A stretch of DNA of 5,557 bases from a bacterium (GCA_030426295.1 JAUHYY010000070.1:1-5557), one strand, 5' to 3'. Positions 1 through 5,455 are shown, numbered from the stretch's first letter. Notes: a model not told the origin generated them from the letters alone. Program-made: numbers and translations.

Positions 1-825
1 CGTGACCAATCCACGCATCTGGAAAACTGCCGCTACGCCACCAAAGATTGCATCAGCGCCTGTTGGCAGATGATTCATGAGACTGGCTGTGTATTTTTTT
101 GGAGTGAATGGGAATTTTGTTTCTTCTTGGTTTGCTGGATTTGTGTAAGTTGAAATGTAGATCCCATCTGAATCGATTGAGATTGATGCAGTTGTTACTC
201 CTAGTAAGCTTCTTAGAGATATTAGTCTATTGATGTATTGGTTTTCTGAATCAGCTTGAAGCGGCATTGAGTGATTGAAATAAACCTGAGCGAAAGTAAG
301 TTTTGGAACGTTTGAGTTTGAGTCTCTGTATTCTGGCAGGTCACCTACTTTTGTGTATGGCTTTGAAAGAAGTTCGATTACTTTTCGGCTGTCTGTTATA
401 TATGTTTTTTGATTTTGAGTTAAGATGTGCCATCCGTTGTATGGGCTAACCAAACCTTCTGTATTTATCGATTGGTAAACTAGTAAATTGTGACTTTCGT
501 TGTCTATATTAATTCTTGCGTAAGCTTTTGATCTTGAATCTGTTCGTCTTACTTTTGCCGCAAGATCAGCATCTAGAATTTGTTCATCCATCATTACTAT
601 GGCTCTTGCGTTGGCTATCCCAACTAAATCAATTAGTTCTTTGGCTTGCTCATCTACCCACTCTACTGCAAAAACCGTGTTATCGGCAGGCAAGAACTCT
701 ATGTTTGAGTTTGGGAACTCAAGTACTCTAATAGTCTCTAATCCTCCAATTAAAAGTATCGTTGCAGCGATGGCTAAGACTACTCCCGCATAAAGTTTAT
801 CTATTTTTTTGAGGATTTTTTTCAT
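1..825 (-). CDS. Membrane-anchored extracytoplasmic protein, partial, possibly DUF3352-like
   Basis: Reading leftwards from the ATG at 825-823, the frame stays open for all 275 codons to the window edge, so the C-terminus is missing. The product starts with a Lys-rich cytoplasmic tip (MKKILKKIDK), then one hydrophobic segment at about residues 11-29 (YAGVVLAIAATILLIGG). A hydrophilic Asn/Ser/Thr-rich domain follows and should lie outside the membrane. There is no lipobox cysteine, so this looks like an uncleaved N-terminal anchor. Two similar stretches, FLPADNTVFAVEW (44-56) and HLPTGADAIFGGV (252-264), suggest a repeated fold. The LPAD-type motif after a single anchor resembles DUF3352-type proteins of unknown function, but that is from memory and tentative. 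The gene diverges from alaS across 72 nt. No Shine-Dalgarno is visible upstream of the ATG. The start is chosen because it gives the basic tip plus membrane helix. It being a real gene is well supported; its function is unknown. Confidence 0.8.
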   Translation of the reverse strand, partial: MKKILKKIDKLYAGVVLAIAATILLIGGLETIRVLEFPNSNIEFLPADNTVFAVEWVDEQAKELIDLVGIANARAIVMMDEQILDADLAAKVRRTDSRSKAYARINIDNESHNLLVYQSINTEGLVSPYNGWHILTQNQKTYITDSRKVIELLSKPYTKVGDLPEYRDSNSNVPKLTFAQVYFNHSMPLQADSENQYINRLISLRSLLGVTTASISIDSDGIYISTYTNPANQEETKFPFTPKKYTASLMNHLPTGADAIFGGVAAVFQMRGLVT

Positions 826-866
826 GACTAAAGATTAACCTTTTTTTGACTAGTCGTAAATGCTAG

Positions 867-884
867 GATAAGCTTCGGCTAATC
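867..884 (+). other. Imperfect palindrome with TTCG loop just upstream of alaS
   Basis: Three outer pairs (867-869 with 882-884), an A-A mismatch (870/881) and three inner pairs (871-873 with 878-880) enclose the loop TTCG at 874-877. In RNA this is the very stable C(UUCG)G tetraloop. It ends 13 nt before the alaS ATG. If the extended -10 at 861-869 is right, the start of transcription falls within the palindrome, so it may act as a DNA site rather than as an RNA hairpin. The stem is short and the role is unproven. Confidence 0.35.
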
Positions 885-896
885 GCTAATACTAAT
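878..896 (+). repeat. Short CTAAT direct repeats before the alaS start codon
   Basis: GCTAATC (878-884) and GCTAATA (885-891) are tandem 7-mers differing in the last base. A third CTAAT (892-896) follows after a 6-nt step and the ATG comes one base later. They occupy the place where a Shine-Dalgarno would normally be. The pattern recalls the better-preserved 7-bp array before the glycosyltransferase gene at 4255-4282. Confidence 0.5.
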
Positions 897-897
897 T

Positions 898-2724
898 ATG
901 AAAGCTTCAGAAATACGTAGAAAATATATCGATTTCTTTGTCGAAAAATGTGGTCATGCAGAAATTCCAAGCGCATCACTAATTCCAGAGAATGATCCGA
1001 CAGTTTTATTTACAACTGCTGGGATGCATCCACTTGTGCCGTACCTACTTGGGCAAGCTCATCCGAAAGGGAGAAGACTTGTTGATGTGCAAAAGTGTGT
1101 ACGTACTGATGATATTGATGAGGTTGGTGATAATACTCATCTTACTTTCTTTGAAATGCTTGGTAACTGGTCACTTGGTGATTACTTTAAAAAAGAATCT
1201 ATTAACTGGAGTTATCAACTTTTGACTGAAGTTTTTGGTCTTGATCCTAAAAAAATATGTGTGACTTGTTATGAAGGTGATGATCAAGTCCCTAAAGATG
1301 AAGAAGCAGCTGGATACTGGGAAGAACTTGGATTCGTAAGAGCTGAAAATGCTGGCGATAATCCAATGAGAATTTTCTTCTTTGGTAAGAAAGAAAACTG
1401 GTGGGGTCCTGCCGGGCAGACTGGTCCATGTGGTCCTGATACAGAAATCTTCTATTACTGTGGACCTGAAGGAGAAGAACTGCAACATGCTCCAAATGAT
1501 GAAAACGATTACTATGTTGAAATCTGGAACAACGTCTTCATGCAATACAACAAAGATGAGAGTGGAAACTTTACCGAACTTGAGCAGATGAATGTTGATA
1601 CAGGTCTTGGGCTTGAGCGTTTGACTGCAATCATGCAAGGTAAGCAAAGTCATTTTGAGACTGAGCTTTTCTCAGGCATTATTGATTACCTAAAAGAAAA
1701 CGGATCAGAGGAGATTGAAGAATCATTCAGAGTTATATCTGATCATATTCGTGCTGCTGCATTTATTCTTGGTGATCCAAGAGGAGTTACTCCTTCAAAT
1801 ACTGATCAAGGTTATGTATTAAGACGCCTTATACGTCGAGCAATTAGACATGGTCGTAAGATTGGGCTTGAAGGTGAATTCACCGTGGACCTAGCAAAAA
1901 CTGTTATTGCTACATACTCTGACTTCTATACTGAACTTAAACAAAATGAAGAAAAGATTCTTACAGAACTTGAACGTGAAGAAAAACAATTTGCAGAGAC
2001 TCTTCAGAATGGAGAAAAGGAATTCAACAAAATGCTACATATAATGAAAGAGCACGGTGGTAAAGTAAGTGGTCGTATGGCTTTCAAACTTTATGACACC
2101 TATGGATTCCCTCTTGAGATGACTCAAGAACTAGCTTCTGAATATGAACTAGAAGTAGACGTTGATGGATTCCATGAAGCATTCAAAAAGCATCAAGAAA
2201 AATCACGTGCTGGAGCAGAACAAAAGTTCAAAGGTGGACTTGCTGATGATTCAGAAGCAACTACAAACTTGCATACAGCTCATCATCTGCTGCTTAAAGC
2301 ATTGCAGATTGTTCTGGGTGATCACGTTAAGCAAAGAGGAAGTAATATTACTGCTGAAAGGCTAAGAATTGATTTCAATCATGAAGAAAAGATGACTGAT
2401 GAGCAAAAGCAGGAAGTTGAAGATATGGTTAACGAAAAAATCAAAGAAGACTTGCCAGTTAGAAGATTTGAAATGAAACAAGACGATGCTGCCAACATTG
2501 GTGCTGAAATGGAATTCGGTCAAAAATACCCCGATGTTGTAACTGTATACTTCATGGGTGGAATAGAAACCGGAGACGAATCTAATCCTGTAGAAGGATG
2601 GTTCTCTGCTGAGTTCTGTGGGGGGCCTCATGCTGAAAATACAGGTAAGCTTGGAGCATTTAAAATTAAGAAAGAACAAAGCTCATCTAGAGGAGTACGA
2701 AGAATTAAGGCGGTTTTGAGTTAG
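898..2724 (+). CDS. alaS: Alanine--tRNA ligase, compact form without C-Ala domain
   Basis: This 608-residue enzyme charges tRNA-Ala with alanine in the cytoplasm and edits mischarged tRNA. The class II catalytic core includes the motif 2 region KCVRTDDIDEVG...FFEMLGNWSLGDYF (66-97) and motif 3 TGLGLERLTAIMQGK (235-249). The tRNA-recognition part has SDHIRAAAFI (281-290), PSNTDQGYVLRR (299-310) and LYDTYGFPLEMT (398-409). The editing (SAD) domain, about 455-608, keeps all four zinc ligands: H459 and H463 in HTAHH, C574 and H578 in CGGPH. It ends with the usual GVRRIKAV. Bacterial AlaRS is typically about 870 residues. Here the beta-barrel stretch with the FYAESGGQ-type motif is absent (only a short linker around 435-455), as is the whole C-terminal oligomerisation/C-Ala region. 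This compact form is, as I recall, common in Patescibacteria, so it is probably natural rather than a truncation. Residue 82 is Leu where His is usual. The start fits the family N-terminus (MKASEIRRKYIDFF). No Shine-Dalgarno is visible. Confidence 0.97.
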   Translation: MKASEIRRKYIDFFVEKCGHAEIPSASLIPENDPTVLFTTAGMHPLVPYLLGQAHPKGRRLVDVQKCVRTDDIDEVGDNTHLTFFEMLGNWSLGDYFKKESINWSYQLLTEVFGLDPKKICVTCYEGDDQVPKDEEAAGYWEELGFVRAENAGDNPMRIFFFGKKENWWGPAGQTGPCGPDTEIFYYCGPEGEELQHAPNDENDYYVEIWNNVFMQYNKDESGNFTELEQMNVDTGLGLERLTAIMQGKQSHFETELFSGIIDYLKENGSEEIEESFRVISDHIRAAAFILGDPRGVTPSNTDQGYVLRRLIRRAIRHGRKIGLEGEFTVDLAKTVIATYSDFYTELKQNEEKILTELEREEKQFAETLQNGEKEFNKMLHIMKEHGGKVSGRMAFKLYDTYGFPLEMTQELASEYELEVDVDGFHEAFKKHQEKSRAGAEQKFKGGLADDSEATTNLHTAHHLLLKALQIVLGDHVKQRGSNITAERLRIDFNHEEKMTDEQKQEVEDMVNEKIKEDLPVRRFEMKQDDAANIGAEMEFGQKYPDVVTVYFMGGIETGDESNPVEGWFSAEFCGGPHAENTGKLGAFKIKKEQSSSRGVRRIKAVLS

Positions 2725-2740
2725 CAATAGTGGCTTTAAT

Positions 2741-2768
2741 TTGACTTTGGTGGTTTCTTAACTATAAT
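2741..2768 (+). promoter_or_regulatory. Sigma-70-type promoter for the 177-residue gene
   Basis: A -35 box TTGACT (2741-2746) and a perfect -10 box TATAAT (2763-2768) are separated by 16 nt. Transcription should start near 2775, about 20 nt before the ATG at 2795. The leader is AT-rich with no Shine-Dalgarno. The promoter lies in the 70-nt gap after alaS, so the downstream gene need not depend on alaS transcription. No terminator hairpin for alaS is visible in the gap. Confidence 0.75.
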
Positions 2769-2794
2769 CGCCTCTTGTATTTGATATTAAAATT

Positions 2795-3328
2795 ATGGCA
2801 AAAAGATTAGACAGACAGACTCAATTTAGCTCACTTGAAGAGTGTGTTGAGGCTTATGGAGATGTTTCAAAAGTTGAAGTTGAAAATTTGGGACATGTTC
2901 CTGAAACTTACAATCATGATGACGGCATCACTATTGATAATGGAGCAACAACACTTCTGTATGCTGGATCTGATGGAGCAGCTTATTTACACACAAGAAC
3001 ATTAAGTACTGTAGAAGAAGACCATGGTACAAATAGCTCGTTATACTTAGTAACAAATCTAACTGAAGCTGAACTGTTACTTGCTAAAGAGTTTCATATT
3101 GATCCTCTTACTTTGACAATTACAGATGATGTTGAAAGTATATTCTTTAAGGAGGGCGAGTATCGAGATGCAGAACTTATTGAAAGATGGACTAATGCCT
3201 ATACAGTTAACGAGCTACCTATAGGTAAAATCATTGTATACAGAGACAAAAAGTATTTTGTTCCATCTAAGTATGTAACAATAGATACTCAAAGTACTGC
3301 AGCTGAAGTTGGTGAAGTTATGGGTTAA
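2795..3328 (+). CDS. Uncharacterised acidic soluble protein, 177 residues
   Basis: I do not recognise a family. The protein has no signal peptide and no membrane segment, and is rich in Asp/Glu, so it is probably cytoplasmic. The first 20 residues are charged with a possible helix (SSLEECVEAYGDV, 12-24). The middle looks like beta strands alternating with polar turns (ITIDNGATTLLYAGSDGAAYLH, within 45-66). A helical stretch NLTEAELLLAKEFHIDP (88-104) follows, and then strands ending in GKIIVYRDKKYFVPSKYVTI (144-163). There is a single Cys (C17) and no obvious catalytic motif. It has its own strong promoter 27 nt upstream and ends 1 nt from the convergent NAD kinase gene. A full-length frame with codon use like its neighbours and a good promoter support a real gene. 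A structural or binding role is as likely as an enzymatic one. Confidence 0.85.
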   Translation: MAKRLDRQTQFSSLEECVEAYGDVSKVEVENLGHVPETYNHDDGITIDNGATTLLYAGSDGAAYLHTRTLSTVEEDHGTNSSLYLVTNLTEAELLLAKEFHIDPLTLTITDDVESIFFKEGEYRDAELIERWTNAYTVNELPIGKIIVYRDKKYFVPSKYVTIDTQSTAAEVGEVMG

Positions 3329-3329
3329 G

Positions 3330-4214
3330 TTAATCCCCCCACCCTAGCTTAGCTCTAAGTGATCTGTAGTAGTTTTCACCTGTCATTCTTATTAGGTATA
3401 AGTGACGTCGTGATTTTCTGAATTTAACTTCGTCGTCGTATTCAAGACCGAAGCTTTGTTGACCGTCGATGGTCATTGCGATTTGTTCGAGGTGGTCACG
3501 TTCTGTTTCTACGAATACTTTGAGCTGTCTGTCGTTTGGCATAACGATTGGTCTTTGAGCCAATGATACTGGACAGATTGGCGTCACAATTAGTGCGTCC
3601 ATCTTTGGGTGAACGATTGGTCCGCCTGCAGATAATGAGTGGCCAGTTGATCCGGTTGGAGTTGCAATGATTAGGCCGTCTGCTTCGAAAGTACTAACTT
3701 TACGTTGGTTCATTTCGAGTCTTAGTTTAATAAGTCGGGCTTTAACTCCTTGATTGATTACTGCATCGTTTAGAGCTAGATGAGTTCTCATTTTGTGTCC
3801 GTTTCTGTAAACTGTAACTCTTAGGAGTGACCTCTTATCTACTACAAATTTTTGGCTTATGATTCTTTTGAGCCCAGCAAGCATCTTTTCTTTTGTGCTT
3901 TCTGTTAAGAAACCAACATTACCGAAATTGATACCGTAACAGTAAACAACTCTATTACTAAGAGCTTGAGCGGTTTGCAGGAGTGTTCCGTCTCCGCCGA
4001 GTACTATTGCTAGGTCTACTTTTTTAAGGAGTTCTTCTCGTGGTTCTGAATCTTGCTTGAGAAGTTCCCCAATGTTTTCGTCGAAATATACTTCTTTTTT
4101 CTTTTTTAACAAATAATTATAGGCCTCTTCAATTAAAGCTTTATGATCGTGAAGTCCTGCTTTACCTATAAATGCTACTTTTTGTAGATCCTTTTTGTTG
4201 CCTTCTTTTGGCAT
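3330..4214 (-). CDS. nadK: NAD kinase (ATP- or polyphosphate-dependent)
   Basis: This 294-residue protein phosphorylates NAD+ to NADP+ in the cytoplasm, the only known route to NADP. The defining motifs are in order: GGDGT (73-77, Asp75 the conserved acidic residue), GINFGNVGFLTE (94-105), LND (148-150, with Asp where many homologues have Glu), ADGLIIATPTGSTGHSLSAG (178-197), TPICPVSLAQRPIVMP (211-226) and MTIDGQ (268-273 region). Length is normal for the family. Two residues in conserved motifs are unusual: His192 where GSTAY/GSTGY normally has Tyr, and Val216 where PICPH normally has His. The ATG at 4214-4212 gives a short Lys-rich tail before the first strand (KVAFIGKAG, 12-20). No Shine-Dalgarno is visible. 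The gene converges with the 177-residue gene (1-nt gap) and diverges from the glycosyltransferase gene. Confidence 0.96.
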   Translation of the reverse strand: MPKEGNKKDLQKVAFIGKAGLHDHKALIEEAYNYLLKKKKEVYFDENIGELLKQDSEPREELLKKVDLAIVLGGDGTLLQTAQALSNRVVYCYGINFGNVGFLTESTKEKMLAGLKRIISQKFVVDKRSLLRVTVYRNGHKMRTHLALNDAVINQGVKARLIKLRLEMNQRKVSTFEADGLIIATPTGSTGHSLSAGGPIVHPKMDALIVTPICPVSLAQRPIVMPNDRQLKVFVETERDHLEQIAMTIDGQQSFGLEYDDEVKFRKSRRHLYLIRMTGENYYRSLRAKLGWGD

Positions 4215-4228
4215 GTATTTAAGGTTAT

Positions 4229-4253
4229 CTGTTAGCTATAATTAGGATAACAG
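4229..4253. promoter_or_regulatory. Operator-like dyad centred on the TATAAT box
   Basis: CTGTTA (4229-4234) and TAACAG (4248-4253) form a perfect 6-bp inverted repeat with a 13-nt spacer. The centre, at 4241, falls in the TATAAT box. Arm centres are 19 bp apart, a spacing compatible with a dimeric DNA-binding protein. A second inverted pair, GTTATC (4224-4229) and GATAAC (4246-4251), overlaps it. In an AT-rich gap such short arms can arise by chance, so this is suggestive only. Confidence 0.3.
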
Positions 4254-4254
4254 G

Positions 4255-4282
4255 TTAATTGTTGATTGTTAATTGTTAATTT
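4255..4282 (+). repeat. Four tandem 7-bp repeats abutting the glycosyltransferase ATG
   Basis: TTAATTG (4255-4261), TTGATTG (4262-4268), TTAATTG (4269-4275) and TTAATTT (4276-4282) are consecutive heptamers, and the start codon follows with no gap. Copies 1 and 3 are identical; copies 2 and 4 differ by one base each. The array fills nearly the whole predicted leader and replaces any Shine-Dalgarno. Confidence 0.9.
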
Positions 4283-5386
4283 ATGGATGGGACTCCTCCT
4301 AAAACTGTTATTGTAACTCGGTTCCCTTTTAAGTCACAACTTGGTGGTGAAGAACTTCATACTTTAGATGTTGTTAAACATTATAAAGCGCTGGGTCAAA
4401 AAGTAGAATTTTTGACTAGTTGCCCAGTTTTAATGGAGCTTGCGCGTGACAATAAGATCAAGACTGAAGAGGTATGGTTTTATAAGCCGCCTGTGACAAT
4501 GTGGAGCCTGCTGATGTTTAGTCTTGTTAGCCCCTTTTTGTATATATGGGCATTCTTTTTGGTAAGTAGAATTAGAGCGAAGAAGCGACCTCATATCTAT
4601 ATGCTTAGCTTTGGGGAGAAGCTTCTAATGACTCCGTGGTGCTTATTCATGAATATTCCTGTAATTTGGCTCGAGCACGCTCGTATAGGTGGGTGGTTTT
4701 ATAAGAATCCATGGAAGCTATTGTACAAATTTTTAGCACAATTTGTTGAAGTAGTTACTGTATCTGAAATGATGAAGAAAGATATAGGAATTGATTCGGT
4801 TAAAGTGATTCCTAATGCAATCAACACGAAGTATTTTACTAAGCTGCAAGATGCTGGTGTATTGCCTAAGAAGCTACGAGAACAGTTGCATGGATCAGCT
4901 CAAAAAGTTGGCTATGTTGGTAGACTCACTGAAGATAAAGGTATGCAGGTATTAATTGATGCAAAGAAGAGGATGCCTGAAATTGAATTTCTGACAGTTG
5001 GGGTTGGTCCTTATGAGAAGAAACTTAAGAAAGCTGGGGTATTTAATTATCCGTATCTGGAGAAAACTGAAGTTGCAGCATTTATGCAGACTGTTGATAT
5101 ATTCGTTTTAGCAGCTACTAAGAAAGATCCGTTTGGGCTTGTGGTTCTTGAGGCAATGGCTACTGGGACTCCAACAATAATTAGTGACCAGGTAGGTGTT
5201 GCCTCTATGCTAAAGAATGGCAAAGATTGTGTAGTATCCCCTATTGCTAATTTTGTTTATGAGATTGAGAGCTTGCTTCGAAGTAAGAAGAAAATGGAAA
5301 AGCTTGCTGATACAGGTCAAAAAACTGCTAAAGAAAATTTCTCACATAATGAGATGCTTGATGCGTATGGTGAGTTATTGACATAG
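4283..5386 (+). CDS. GT4-type (GT-B fold) glycosyltransferase, family 1 group
   Basis: This 367-residue protein probably transfers a sugar from a nucleotide-sugar donor to an envelope lipid or polysaccharide precursor at the inner face of the membrane. The N-terminal domain has the acceptor-side Gly-rich loop in RFPFKSQLGGEELHT (13-27). A strongly hydrophobic stretch at about 74-95 (LLMFSLVSPFLYIWAFFLV) is followed by the basic RIRAKKRPH, consistent with membrane attachment. The linker between domains has VIPNAIN (175-181). The C-terminal donor-binding domain begins with VGYVGRLTEDKG (209-220), has GVGPYEKKL (240-248), and carries the retaining-type signature KDPFGLVVLEAMATGTP (281-297). In the E-x7-E signature the first acidic residue is Asp282 and the second is Glu290. 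Donor and acceptor cannot be told from sequence. No Shine-Dalgarno is present; the ATG directly follows a 7-bp tandem array. Its stop codon adjoins the next gene's -35 box. Confidence 0.93.
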   Translation: MDGTPPKTVIVTRFPFKSQLGGEELHTLDVVKHYKALGQKVEFLTSCPVLMELARDNKIKTEEVWFYKPPVTMWSLLMFSLVSPFLYIWAFFLVSRIRAKKRPHIYMLSFGEKLLMTPWCLFMNIPVIWLEHARIGGWFYKNPWKLLYKFLAQFVEVVTVSEMMKKDIGIDSVKVIPNAINTKYFTKLQDAGVLPKKLREQLHGSAQKVGYVGRLTEDKGMQVLIDAKKRMPEIEFLTVGVGPYEKKLKKAGVFNYPYLEKTEVAAFMQTVDIFVLAATKKDPFGLVVLEAMATGTPTIISDQVGVASMLKNGKDCVVSPIANFVYEIESLLRSKKKMEKLADTGQKTAKENFSHNEMLDAYGELLT

Positions 5387-5406
5387 GCTCGAGTAGATCG
5401 TAGTAT
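5378..5406 (+). promoter_or_regulatory. Sigma-70-type promoter for the right-edge gene
   Basis: A perfect -35 box TTGACA (5378-5383) and a -10 box TAGTAT (5401-5406, 4 of 6 consensus bases) are separated by the ideal 17 nt. The -35 box encodes the last two residues (Leu-Thr) of the glycosyltransferase, whose stop follows at once. Transcription should start near 5413, leaving a leader of about 14 nt with no Shine-Dalgarno. The -10 box lies inside the left arm of an 11-bp inverted repeat. Confidence 0.7.
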
Positions 5407-5455
5407 TAAAACCTTTATTTTTGATCATGGGTCCACATACTGAAAATACTACGAT
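5397..5455. repeat. Perfect 11-bp inverted repeat spanning -10 box and early codons
   Basis: ATCGTAGTATT (5397-5407) is the exact reverse complement of AATACTACGAT (5445-5455), with 37 nt between them. The left arm contains the -10 box TAGTAT. The right arm falls in codons 7-10 of the right-edge gene, and the ATG at 5427 sits in the middle of the spacer. Arm centres are 48 bp apart. In RNA starting upstream (read-through from the glycosyltransferase gene) it could fold with the start codon in the loop; RNA starting at the local promoter would lack the left arm. Confidence 0.75.

Larger units (their letters stand above)
826..897. promoter_or_regulatory. Divergent intergenic region between membrane-protein gene and alaS
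   Basis: This gap must hold the promoters of both flanking genes. For alaS the best candidate is an extended -10 box, TG-C-TAGGAT at 861-869. A TTGACT at 846-851 lies upstream but only 12 nt away, too close for a normal -35. Transcription would start near 876 and give a leader of about 20 nt. For the minus-strand gene only weak candidates are seen (TTTACG, 17 nt, TAATCT on the minus strand at 860-832, which would give almost no leader). The gap also contains a small UUCG hairpin and CTAAT repeats, listed separately. No ribosome binding site is present on either side. Confidence 0.35.
4215..4282. promoter_or_regulatory. Divergent intergenic region between nadK and glycosyltransferase gene
   Basis: The 68-nt gap must contain both promoters. 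For the plus strand a perfect TATAAT lies at 4237-4242, without a good -35; transcription would start near 4249, giving a leader of about 34 nt. For the minus strand a candidate is TTAACA (4272-4267), 17 nt, then TATCCT (4249-4244), giving a leader of about 23 nt. The two candidate -10 boxes are adjacent, so the promoters would compete or be co-regulated. A dyad and a tandem repeat in this gap are listed separately. Confidence 0.4.

Noticed and set aside
516..793. Two short plus-strand frames at the left end
   Set aside because: They lie opposite the minus-strand membrane-protein gene, whose N-terminal basic tip and helix are far more gene-like.
841..847. T-run upstream of alaS as a terminator
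   Set aside because: There is no hairpin before it, and both flanking genes point away from the gap, so none would be expected.
1171..1653. 160-codon open frame on the minus strand inside alaS
   Set aside because: It lies wholly opposite a confirmed AlaRS frame, its product has no family features, and no promoter supports it; it is a codon-bias shadow.
2362..2679. 105-codon minus-strand frame opposite the alaS editing domain
   Set aside because: The opposite strand encodes the conserved zinc-binding editing motifs, and the shadow product shows no recognisable features.
2795..2830. GACAGACAGAC repeat near the start of the 177-residue gene
   Set aside because: It spans under three copies of a 4-mer within coding sequence and is likely chance.
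3322..3337. GGGTTAAGTTAATCCC as a bidirectional terminator between the convergent genes
   Set aside because: The stem is very short, needs a bulged T and a 3-nt loop, and has no T-tract on either strand.
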